Below are positions 54,191-61,678 of a DNA stretch of 64,000 nt, in pieces. Source of the DNA: Bradyrhizobium diazoefficiens. Its GTDB lineage: Bacteria; Pseudomonadota; Alphaproteobacteria; Rhizobiales; Xanthobacteraceae. Location of the stretch: assembly GCF_018129965.1 (NCBI RefSeq), contig NZ_JAFCKW010000015.1, positions 79,336 to 143,335 of the forward strand. The letters are read 5' to 3'. Both the position numbers and the translations under genes were made by a program. Position 1 is the stretch's first letter. The number at the start of each line of letters is the position of its first letter. The notes under the pieces were generated by a model, which saw nothing but the letters and a program-made list of their open reading frames with translations, had not been told where the DNA came from and ran no database searches.

Positions 54191-54583
54191 ATGACGGCTC
54201 AATCGCGGCGCAAGAGCATCCATATCGGCGACTTCAAGCACGCCAATCCGATTCCGAACGCCTGCCGCATCGGTAATCTCGTGATGTCGGGCGTCATCCT
54301 CGGCCGCGATGCGGCCGGCGTGATGCCCGGGACCCTCGACGCCCAATGCGCCAACATGTTCGCGCATATGAAGGCGACGGTTGAAGCCGCCGGCGGCACC
54401 ACGGACGACATCATCAAGATGACGGTGTGGCTGAAGGATCGTAGCAACCGCGGCCCGGTCAATGCCGAATGGCTCAAGATGTTTCCGGACGAGCATTCGC
54501 GCCCGGCGCGCCACGCGCTACCGATGGACAACATGGACGGCGGCGCGCTGGTGCAGTGCGACTTCACCGCCGTGATCGACTGA
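54191..54583 (+). CDS. RidA-family deaminase
   Basis: A 130-residue trimeric YjgF/YER057c/UK114 protein. RidA members hydrolyse enamines and imines; some act as 2-aminomuconate deaminase in aminoaromatic degradation. The family C-terminus with the key Arg is RPARHALPM. It also has TVEAAGGTTDDIIKMTVWLKD. Being inside this operon suggests removal of an amino group from a ring-cleavage product, though a general clean-up role is possible. It lies 24 bp after hpaH. Confidence 0.83.
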   Translation: MTAQSRRKSIHIGDFKHANPIPNACRIGNLVMSGVILGRDAAGVMPGTLDAQCANMFAHMKATVEAAGGTTDDIIKMTVWLKDRSNRGPVNAEWLKMFPDEHSRPARHALPMDNMDGGALVQCDFTAVID

Positions 54584-54596
54584 GGGAGTTTTGCGC

Positions 54597-55472
54597 ATGC
54601 CGACCTATCTGCCGTTCGACCCCAATCCGCGCCGCCCGGTCAAGGCGCCGCCGCCGAAGAGCGTCGACAGCCAGTTTCACGTGCTCGGTCCCATCGACAA
54701 ATATCCGGAGCGTCCCGGCGCCGCCTACCGGATGCCGACCGCGACCTGGGAGGCGGCGCTGCGCGTGCACAAGACGCTCGGCATCGAGCGCGGCATCATC
54801 GTGCAGACCACGACCTATGGCGCCGATCACTCCGTCGTGCTCGACGGCCTCGCCGCGATGGGCCCGAACTATCGCGGCTGCGCCAATGCGCTGGTGTTCG
54901 CGGAGGCGAACGACGCCTATCTCGCCAGGCTGCATGACGCCGGCGTGCGCGGCGCGCGCTTCAGCTTCCGCCAGGAACTCGGCGCGGTGCTATCCGAGGC
55001 TGATTTCGCCCGTGCCATTGCACGCATTCGCGAGCTCGGCTGGTACGTCAAGATCCAGCCGGAGAAGGACGGCATCATCTCCAGCGTCGCCAAATACGAG
55101 AATCTCGACGTGCCCGTGCTGATCGACCACATGGCGCGGCCTGTGCCGTCGAACGGCAAGGACGATCCGAACCTGCGCAAGATGCTGGAGCTGCTCGAGA
55201 AGGGCAATTTCTGGGTGATGCTGTCGCTCGGCGAAAAGACCTCGCAGGCCGGCCCGCCCTGGGACGACGTGATCCCGATCGCGCGCACCTATATCGAGGC
55301 CGCTCTCGACCGCTGCGTCTGGGCCAGCGACTGGCCGCATCCGGTCTCCGTCAAGCAGCCGCCGAACGACGCCGATTTGCTCGAACTGATGTTCCGCTTT
55401 GCGCACGACCAGGCGGAACTGGAGAAGATTTTGGTGCACAATCCGGCAAAGCTGTTCGGCTTTCCGGATTAA
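54597..55472 (+). CDS. Amidohydrolase_2-family hydrolase
   Basis: A 291-residue TIM-barrel amidohydrolase related to 2-pyrone-4,6-dicarboxylate lactonase and ACMSD-type enzymes. Signs are VDSQFHVLGP near residue 23 (a QFHV where others have DxHxH), VLIDHMARPVP (about 175), and WASDWPHPV near residue 245, where the catalytic Asp is expected. GGGAG 8 bp before the ATG supports the start. It ends the catabolic operon. It probably hydrolyses a lactone or decarboxylates a dicarboxylate in the same pathway. Confidence 0.82.
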   Translation: MPTYLPFDPNPRRPVKAPPPKSVDSQFHVLGPIDKYPERPGAAYRMPTATWEAALRVHKTLGIERGIIVQTTTYGADHSVVLDGLAAMGPNYRGCANALVFAEANDAYLARLHDAGVRGARFSFRQELGAVLSEADFARAIARIRELGWYVKIQPEKDGIISSVAKYENLDVPVLIDHMARPVPSNGKDDPNLRKMLELLEKGNFWVMLSLGEKTSQAGPPWDDVIPIARTYIEAALDRCVWASDWPHPVSVKQPPNDADLLELMFRFAHDQAELEKILVHNPAKLFGFPD

Positions 55473-55723
55473 AGACGGAAGGCGCTCCGCGCGCGGTGCA
55501 CTCCCTCTCCGGATAGTCCCATTGCGGCGACACCCTCTCCCAGCCCTCTCAGCGCGAGCGAAGTTCGTCGCGGCCAGCAAGCGGGGGAGGGGGCGCACCT
55601 TCATCGTCGCGGCAATCGGGCCCGCCCTCGCACGCCTCGGCGACCGCAAAGAGGTTGTCAATCGCCGCCATTTCGGTGATCCTTCCTGCTGCAATCGAAA
55701 GTTGCGGGAGCGGGGAGGCAGGG

Positions 55724-56278
55724 GTGCGCAAGGGGATCATGAAGGCATCGGTCGCGCTGCTCGTGCTCGCATGGCTGGGGCCGATGGTGGCGGCAAGCGC
55801 AGTGTCCGCGGCCGCGCCGCTGCGCGGCATCTCCGTGGATCTGTCATGGACAGATAACAGGACGGAAAAGTTTCTGGACACTGGTGAGGAAAAGCCCGGT
55901 TACCAGACCTCGCAGGTCCAGCTCTACATCAGCGACCAGGGCCGCTTCTTCAGCCGCTTCAACCGGGTCGCCAAGGGCAACAACAATCGCCTGGTCAATA
56001 CGGCCGTCTCGGGGGAAGGAAAGTCGGTTCTGAGCTGGCGTTTCGAGGGCCGCAGCATTGCCGCCGATCAGAAGTTCGGCGGTTCGGGCGCGCGGCGCAT
56101 CGTCGTCTCGTTCAGCGACGATGCGTCCTCGTGCACGCTCCGCGTCATTCATGGCAAAGAGGGCAGCGCCCCGATCCGCTATCCCGGACTGACGTCGCTA
56201 CGGCCAATCGAACTGGTCCGCATCGACGTCACCAACACCACCTGCCAGGTTCGGCAAGGCAACGTGTTCGGCCAGTGA
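55724..56278 (+). CDS. Secreted hypothetical protein
   Basis: A 184-residue exported protein that I do not recognise. It has a signal peptide of about 30 residues (VRKGIMKASVALLVLAWLG at its start), and the mature part is beta-rich (LSWTDNRTEKFLD, VQLYISDQGRFFSRF, RRIVVSFSDDASSCTLRVIHG). Two Cys near the end could form a disulfide. The GTG at 55724 has GGGGAGG 5 bp upstream; ATG 55739 is the alternative. The 251 bp upstream hold only repeat-like sequence. It abuts the convergent LLM gene with no spacer. Confidence 0.6.
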   Translation: MRKGIMKASVALLVLAWLGPMVAASAVSAAAPLRGISVDLSWTDNRTEKFLDTGEEKPGYQTSQVQLYISDQGRFFSRFNRVAKGNNNRLVNTAVSGEGKSVLSWRFEGRSIAADQKFGGSGARRIVVSFSDDASSCTLRVIHGKEGSAPIRYPGLTSLRPIELVRIDVTNTTCQVRQGNVFGQ

Positions 56279-57286
56279 TCACGCCGCGGTCTGCATCGCC
56301 AGCCGGTCGCGCACCCCGGCGGCGATCTCGAACGAGCGCAGCCGCGCTTTGTGGTCAAAGATCTGCCCGGTGGTCATCAGCTCGTCCACGCCGGTCTCGG
56401 CGATCAGCGTCTTCAGCTTCTGTTCGACCACAGCGGGCGAGCCGACCGCGGAGCAGGACAGCGACTGGCCGACCATGGCCTTCTCGGCCGGCGACCACAG
56501 TGTGTCCATGTCGTCGACCGGCGGCGGCAGTGGCCCGGGCGTGCCGCGGCGCAGATTGATGAACTGCTGCTGCAGCGAGGTGAACATGCGCTGCGCCTCG
56601 ACATCGGTATCGGCGGCAAACACGTTGACGCCGACCATCGCGTAGGGCTTGTCGAGCTGCGCCGACGGCGCGAAGCGCGCGCGATACTCGCGCAGCGCCG
56701 GTATCATCATCTGCGGCGCGAAATGCGAGGCGAACGCGAAGGGCAGGCCGAGCATGCCCGCAAGCTGCGCGCCGAAGGTGCTCGATCCCAGGATCCAGAG
56801 CGGCACCTTCAGCCCCATGCCCGGTACGGCGCGGATCGCCTGGTTCGGCTGCACGTCGCCAAGCAGCGCCTGAAGTTCCAGCACGTCATGCGGAAAGTTC
56901 TCGGAAGCCGTTGCAAGATCGCGCCGCATCGCCCGTGCGGTGAACTGGTCGGTGCCCGGCGCCCGGCCGAGCCCGAGATCGATCCGCCCGGGATAGAGCG
57001 ATTCCAGCGTGCCGAACTGTTCGGCGATCACCAGCGGCGAGTGGTTCGGCAGCATCACGCCGCCGGAACCGACGCGGATCGTCTTGGTTCCGCCCGCGAC
57101 ATGGCCGATCACCACCGACGTCGCCGCGCTCGCGATCCCCGTCATGTTGTGGTGCTCGGCGAGCCAGAACCGCTTGTAGCCCCAGGCCTCGGCATGCCGG
57201 GCGAGATCGAGCGAATTGGCGAACGCCTGCGCTGCAGTGCTGCCCTGACGGATGGGCGCGAGGTCGAGCACGGAGAAAGGGATCAT
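56279..57286 (-). CDS. LLM-class flavin-dependent oxidoreductase
   Basis: A 335-residue luciferase-like monooxygenase of the subgroup that starts SVLDLAPIRQGSTAAQAF. Other marks are YKRFWLAEHHNMTGIASAA, RVGSGGVMLPNHSPLVIAEQ and ALYPGRIDLGLGRAPGTD-type LYPGRIDLGLGRAPGTDQ. It likely uses reduced FMN. The start at 57286 fits the family; the frame is open 35 codons further. No electron-transfer partner is adjacent. It lies downstream of and in the same direction as the LysR gene. Confidence 0.88.
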   Translation of the reverse strand: MIPFSVLDLAPIRQGSTAAQAFANSLDLARHAEAWGYKRFWLAEHHNMTGIASAATSVVIGHVAGGTKTIRVGSGGVMLPNHSPLVIAEQFGTLESLYPGRIDLGLGRAPGTDQFTARAMRRDLATASENFPHDVLELQALLGDVQPNQAIRAVPGMGLKVPLWILGSSTFGAQLAGMLGLPFAFASHFAPQMMIPALREYRARFAPSAQLDKPYAMVGVNVFAADTDVEAQRMFTSLQQQFINLRRGTPGPLPPPVDDMDTLWSPAEKAMVGQSLSCSAVGSPAVVEQKLKTLIAETGVDELMTTGQIFDHKARLRSFEIAAGVRDRLAMQTAA

Positions 57287-57407
57287 GCGGGAATCCAGGT
57301 GAGGGCGCGAGAAAGTCGGTCCCGACCACATGTAGGACTTGGCTTTGGAAATAATAGAGCGTTTGCGCCATTGCGCGAGCAACCAACCCATTCGAAATTG
57401 CCGCGCG

Positions 57408-58364
57408 TCAGTTCCCGGTCAGCGCGTCCCAGAGCCCGTCGGCGACGTCGTTGCGGCAGTCGGGCGACCGGATCAGCCTGATCTCGATCGGGATGTCGAA
57501 CCGGTCGCCGCCTGCGCGGACGAGTCGGCCCTGCTCGATCTCCTCTCTCGCCAATGTCAGTGGAAGCCAGGCCACGCCGTGGCCCTCGCGCGCCATCGTC
57601 ATCAGCGTCGCGGCAAGGTGCGAGGTGAAGCCGGTCTGCATGTTGTCGATCGTGCTTCGCATCGCTGGCTGGGCCGCAAGGATGCGGCCCAGGCCCGAAG
57701 CGCGGCTGTATGACAGCAGGCGCGCGGGCTGCGCGGATGTCCCGTCGAGACACCAGGCTGGCTGTCCGTCGGAGTCGGGCGCGCAAAGCGGCACAAGACA
57801 GTCGTCGCCGATGCGATGGCTCTGGAAGCGTTCGGGCTCGAAGCGCGGCGGCGCCTCCGCATGCGCGTGGCACAGCAGGAAATGCACCTCGCCGCTCAGC
57901 ATGATCTGCTCGCAGCCTTCCATGCTTTCCGAAATCAGGCTGAGTGCACCGAGCGCTTCGAAACGAAGATGCCGACGGATCCATCCGGGAAAGAACGTGA
58001 AGGACAGCGCATGCGTCGCCGCAATGGACAACGCGACATTCTCGCGCTCGACCACGGATCGCGTGTCACGCTGCGCACGCTCGAGGCTGCGGATCAGATC
58101 GGCGGCCAGAGGCTGAAAATGCTGACCGGCCGAGGTCAGGCTGGCGCCTTGCGCGCCGCGCGCGAACAGCGGCGTTCCGATCCAGTCCTCCAGCGCGCGA
58201 ATGCGGCGGCTGAAGGCCGGCTGTGTCACGTTCCGTGCCTCGGCGGCCCGCGAAAAGCTCTTCAGCTCCGCCAGTGTCGAGAAATCCCTGAGCCAGTCGA
58301 GATCCAATTGAAATCCAAGCGAAATTCGTGCCGATGCCGTCCGTGCATGAGGCGAACCGATCAT
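57408..58364 (-). CDS. LysR-family regulator, probable regulator of tarD
   Basis: A 318-residue LysR-type regulator. The helix-turn-helix is SFSRAAEARNVTQPAFSRRI (about residues 35-55), followed by the linker helix and a two-lobed effector domain. It is divergent from tarD across only 61 bp, the classic LysR arrangement, so tartrate or a related hydroxy acid is the likely inducer. A perfect palindrome ATTGGCCAAT lies 4 bp upstream of its start. The N-terminal 20 residues before the HTH are unusually long for the family, so a later non-ATG start is possible. Confidence 0.87.
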   Translation of the reverse strand: MIGSPHARTASARISLGFQLDLDWLRDFSTLAELKSFSRAAEARNVTQPAFSRRIRALEDWIGTPLFARGAQGASLTSAGQHFQPLAADLIRSLERAQRDTRSVVERENVALSIAATHALSFTFFPGWIRRHLRFEALGALSLISESMEGCEQIMLSGEVHFLLCHAHAEAPPRFEPERFQSHRIGDDCLVPLCAPDSDGQPAWCLDGTSAQPARLLSYSRASGLGRILAAQPAMRSTIDNMQTGFTSHLAATLMTMAREGHGVAWLPLTLAREEIEQGRLVRAGGDRFDIPIEIRLIRSPDCRNDVADGLWDALTGN

Positions 58365-58367
58365 GGC

Positions 58368-58377
58368 ATTGGCCAAT
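58368..58377. promoter_or_regulatory. Candidate LysR binding palindrome
   Basis: ATTGGCCAAT, a perfect 10-bp palindrome in the 61-bp spacer between the LysR gene and tarD. Short, so chance is possible, but the position fits a shared regulatory site. Confidence 0.4.
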
Positions 58378-58425
58378 CGGGCCTGTCCAGACGTACACAT
58401 CCATCAAACCAGCCAGGAGACCACC

Positions 58426-59589
58426 ATGCGCATCGTCGACGTCCGCGAGATCACCAAGCCGATCGCGTCCCCGATCCGGAACGCCTATATCGACTTCTCG
58501 AAGATGACGGCGAGCCTCGTCGCAATCGTCACCGACGTGATGCGCGACGGACGGCGCGTGGTCGGCTACGGCTTCAACTCCAACGGCCGCTACGGCCAGG
58601 GCGGGCTGATCCGCGAGCGGTTCCGCAATCGCATCCTCGAAGCCGATCCGAAAAGCGTCCTCAACGAGGCCGGCGACAATCTCGATCCGCACAAGCTCTG
58701 GGCGGCGATGATGAGCAACGAGAAGCCCGGCGGTCACGGCGAGCGCTCGGTTGCGGTCGGCACGCTCGACATGGCGATCTGGGACGCCACGGCCAAGATC
58801 GCGGGCAAGCCGCTGTTCCGGCTGCTCGCCGAGCAGCAGGGGCGTGAGGCCAATCCGCGCGTCTTCGTCTATGCCGCCGGCGGCTATTATTATCCGGGCA
58901 AGGACAACACCGCGCTGCGCGCCGAGATGCGCGGCTATCTCGACCGCGGCTACAACGTCGTCAAGATGAAGATCGGCGGTGCGCCCATCGGTGAGGACCA
59001 GCGCCGCATCGAAGAGGTGCTGTCCGAGATCGGGTCGGAGGCGCAGCTCGCCGTCGATGCGAACGGCCGCTTCGATCTGGAGACCGGCATCGCCTACGCA
59101 AAAATGCTGCGTCAATATCCGCTGTTCTGGTACGAGGAGGTCGGCGATCCCCTCGACTACGCGCTCCAGGCCGCGCTCTCGGAGTTCTATCCGGGCCCGA
59201 TGGCCACGGGCGAGAACCTGTTCTCGCATCAGGATGCGCGCAATCTGTTGCGCTATGGCGGCATGCGGCCGGACCGCGACTGGCTGCAGTTCGATTGCGC
59301 GCTGTCCTATGGCCTCGTCGAATATCTGCGCACGCTCGACGTGCTGCATCAATTCGGCTGGTCGCCGTCGCGCTGCGTCCCGCATGGCGGTCACCAGATG
59401 TCGCTCAACATCGCCGCGGGCCTCGGCCTCGGCGGCAACGAGAGCTATCCGGACCTGTTCCAGCCCTATGGCGGTTTTCCAGATGGCGTGAAGGTCGAAG
59501 CCGGCCACATCGTCATGCCCGAGCTTCCTGGCATCGGCTTCGAGGGCAAGTCGGACCTGATCAAGGTGATGCGCGAGCTCGCTGAGTAA
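58426..59589 (+). CDS. tarD: D(-)-tartrate dehydratase
   Basis: A 387-residue enolase-superfamily enzyme that dehydrates D-tartrate to oxaloacetate. It matches the characterised Bradyrhizobium japonicum enzyme as I recall it. Catalytic K182 (in K180-M-K182) and H320 (SRCVPHGGHQM) and metal ligands D211, E237 and E263 sit two positions lower than that protein's K184, H322, D213, E239 and E265, consistent with a 2-residue shorter N-terminus. AGGAGA 7 bp before the ATG supports the start. It is divergent from a LysR regulator. Confidence 0.9.
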   Translation: MRIVDVREITKPIASPIRNAYIDFSKMTASLVAIVTDVMRDGRRVVGYGFNSNGRYGQGGLIRERFRNRILEADPKSVLNEAGDNLDPHKLWAAMMSNEKPGGHGERSVAVGTLDMAIWDATAKIAGKPLFRLLAEQQGREANPRVFVYAAGGYYYPGKDNTALRAEMRGYLDRGYNVVKMKIGGAPIGEDQRRIEEVLSEIGSEAQLAVDANGRFDLETGIAYAKMLRQYPLFWYEEVGDPLDYALQAALSEFYPGPMATGENLFSHQDARNLLRYGGMRPDRDWLQFDCALSYGLVEYLRTLDVLHQFGWSPSRCVPHGGHQMSLNIAAGLGLGGNESYPDLFQPYGGFPDGVKVEAGHIVMPELPGIGFEGKSDLIKVMRELAE

Positions 59590-59701
59590 CGAGACCCTAC
59601 GACATGCATGCGGCAAATCCGCCCGTCCTGAAACAATCCCCATCTCCGCCGCGTTGCAGGCGGCTTGATTGTGATGGCTGCTTCGTTTCGGGGATTTTGC
59701 T

Positions 59702-60124
59702 TTGGACAAATTCAACATCGGCGTTCACGTCGTCGCGCTGGCGGCGGCGTTCGCGCTTGCCGTTCCGATCGGCTGGGACCGCGAGAAGCGGGCGCGCAGC
59801 GCGGGACTGCGCACGTTTCCGCTGGTTGCACTGGCAAGCTGCGGCTTCGTGCAGGCCAGCGAGAGCCTGCTGGTGCATTCGCCCGACGGCATGGCCAAGG
59901 TCATCGAGGGCCTCATCACCGGCATCGGCTTCATCGGCGGCGGTGCGATCCTGAAGAATGGCAATTCGGTGCGGGGCACCGCGACGGCCGCAAGCCTGTG
60001 GGCCACCGGCGCCATCGGCGTCTCCGTCGGGCTCGGTGCCTACGACGTCGCGGTGACCATCGCGGTGTTCACGTTCCTGACGCTGCGTCTGCTGACGCTG
60101 GTGAAGGAGGAGGGGGACGTCTGA
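59702..60124 (+). CDS. MgtC/SapB-family membrane protein
   Basis: A 140-residue inner-membrane protein with four or five spans. The MgtC signature regions are PIGWDREKRARSAGLRTFPLVA and GLITGIGFIGGGAILKNG, then GTATAASLWATGAIGVSVG. Relatives act in magnesium-poor conditions, membrane potential control and intracellular survival. The start codon is TTG at 59702 with GGGGA 9 bp upstream. It follows tarD by 112 bp and is probably independent. Confidence 0.85.
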   Translation: MDKFNIGVHVVALAAAFALAVPIGWDREKRARSAGLRTFPLVALASCGFVQASESLLVHSPDGMAKVIEGLITGIGFIGGGAILKNGNSVRGTATAASLWATGAIGVSVGLGAYDVAVTIAVFTFLTLRLLTLVKEEGDV

Positions 60125-60841
60125 CGGCATATTCAGCGAGCGCGCAGGGTGGGTTGAATCGTAGCGAAACCCATCGCCGCCTCGACTGGCATTGACCCGT
60201 CGGGCAATACACCCGCCTCCCGCGAAATCCCGTCAATCCCCCCTCCACAAAAATATTCCACTTTACCGAATTTCGGAATCACGGCATGATCCGTCCATCC
60301 CGGTCCGGGGAGAGGGGCGATCGTACGTCGCAACGAACGTGGGCCGGGGTGCGGTGGACGCGGCGGCGACGGGCACGTGAAGCGGACCAGGGCGAGCAAA
60401 CCTCGTGAGGTCGTGCTGCGTGCGGAACGAACGGCGCCCAGATCCGGCGGAGCCAGTTTGCGAAGCCGGAAGCTGCGTACGGCAAAACCATGTGGTCCTG
60501 GCGCCCGCAGGCTGGCGTCAAGCGTTGCGGTGATGCGTGCTGTCCAACCGGACATGCGTATCGTCAGCCGCAAGGCGACGGGGGCAAGAGTGCATCGCTC
60601 CCCGGGGAGAGCAGGCATAAGCCGTCAACCCATCGCGCAGGGAAGGCCGGGTGTTTTCCGGCCCACCTGTCGTCCCGCTTGCGCATTTGCGTGTGCAAAT
60701 TCTTCGCGCAGCGGATCATGGGTGCCAGCCGGCACCCGGCCTTCCCTGCGCCCTCTTCACAAGAGGGGGCGAATGAGGAGCGCAAAACTCGGGCGTTTCG
60801 AGCCGCGAGAACGCCGATCCGCGTGTGATTGAACGGGAAAA
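60125..60841. other. 717-bp noncoding, repeat-rich stretch
   Basis: Open frames on both strands (the longest 161 codons) look like random high-GC frames: Arg/Pro-rich, without ribosome sites or domains. The stretch holds the inverted copy of the 6693-6709 repeat (60191-60207) and the large inverted repeat at 60635-60751. It resembles a dispersed intergenic element of Bradyrhizobium genomes rather than a gene. Confidence 0.55.
60635..60751. repeat. 19-bp perfect inverted repeat
   Basis: GCGCAGGGAAGGCCGGGTG (60635-60653) is exactly complementary to 60733-60751, with a 79-base loop. It is part of the repeat-rich stretch left of tRNA-Thr. Confidence 0.75.
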
Positions 60842-60916
60842 TGGTGCTGCCAGACAGGATTGAACTGTCGACCTCTCCATTACCAATGGAGTGCTCTACC
60901 ACTGAGCTACGGCAGC
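60842..60916 (-). tRNA. tRNA-Thr (anticodon GGT)
   Basis: On the minus strand the gene starts GCTGCCGTAGCTCAGTGG and ends with an encoded CCA. The acceptor stem GCTGCCG pairs with TGGCAGC (one G-T), the anticodon stem is CTCCA/TGGAG with loop TTGGTAA, so the anticodon is GGT, and the T arm has GTTCAATCC. Length is 75 bases including CCA. It reads ACC and ACT threonine codons. Confidence 0.95.
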
Positions 60917-61430
60917 ATGTGCTGGGGTGAGAATCGGCCGCCGCGAGGGGGCCTACCGAGCGGGCCGATATCTGCCACAAGCCCCCCTGCTGTGCAAGCT
61001 TACTGGCCCCGCCAAAACGAGAAAATCGGAGCGATATCAGGTCCAAAACGCTCCTTTTGGCGCGAAACGCCTCCCTTTTCGTCGATTTTGGGTCCATATC
61101 CCCCGCCATCTGGCAGGGTAATCGCATATGGCATGCACGGTGTGGCCGCATCGGTAGTGAGCCCCCTCCCGCCTGCGGGGAGGGTTGGGGTGAGGGCTGT
61201 CTCAGCAATGGGACTGTCGAGAATTGCGGAGGAAATCCTCAAATGGTGAGAGCCCTCGCCCGCCGCCCGCGATCCCGGTTAAATCCATATGCGATATCCC
61301 CCGCCATCCGGCCAGTTGGCAGCACCGCCAAAGCCGGCTCATTTTGCGTTCGCACGATCGGATCGGCGCGGGCCTCTTGAGCTGCCGCATTCGCTGGTCA
61401 TGTTATCGCGGATCGCTGTATGGACCCGTG
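60917..61430. other. 514-bp region without a recognisable gene
   Basis: It holds two related segments: ATATCCCCCGCCAT occurs near 61097 and 61292, flanked by CGCATATGG and its complement, and a GC-rich hairpin CCCTCCCGC/GCGGGGAGGG near 61164-61184. Frames crossing it have no ribosome sites. The tRNA-Thr promoter should lie at its left edge. Confidence 0.45.
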
Positions 61431-61631
61431 ATGGCTGACGAGACCGACAAGAGCGAAAGACCGGAGTCGAGGCAGGCGAAGGCGTCCCGGGACGAACGCC
61501 TGAAATCGGCGCTGCGCGAAAACCTGAAGCGGCGGAAGCTGCAGGCGCGCGAACGCGCCGCAGCCGATAGCCCCTCGCAGAACGACGACGGTTCCCTGGA
61601 CGAGGGGGCCGTGGGCAAAGCCGGTGATTGA
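61431..61631 (+). CDS. Small, highly charged hypothetical protein
   Basis: A 66-residue hydrophilic protein with no Cys, one long basic helix (DERLKSALRENLKRRKLQARERAA) and an acidic tail (about residues 48-66). Composition suggests a nucleic-acid or ribosome-associated helper, but I do not recognise a family. The start is the only ATG that gives a compact protein; its ribosome site is weak. It precedes the cyclic-nucleotide-domain oxidoreductase by 47 bp in the same direction. Confidence 0.5.
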   Translation: MADETDKSERPESRQAKASRDERLKSALRENLKRRKLQARERAAADSPSQNDDGSLDEGAVGKAGD

Positions 61632-61678
61632 GGCCGGCGCTTGAGGCCGGAAGTTGGAATTTTTTGGAGTGCATTGAA

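Noticed and set aside
59644..60015. Antisense and alternative frames across the MgtC-family gene
   Set aside because: The TTG-initiated frame at 59702 carries the conserved MgtC motifs; the other frames are shadows.
60377..60832. A 151-codon open frame left of tRNA-Thr
   Set aside because: Arg/Ser/Pro-rich throughout, no ribosome site, no domain, and it covers the inverted repeat at 60635-60751; it looks like a frame through a noncoding repeat.
61224..61430. N-terminal extension of the small charged protein at 61431
   Set aside because: The extra 69 codons have a different composition and run through the repeat region; the ATG at 61431 begins the charged, protein-like part.
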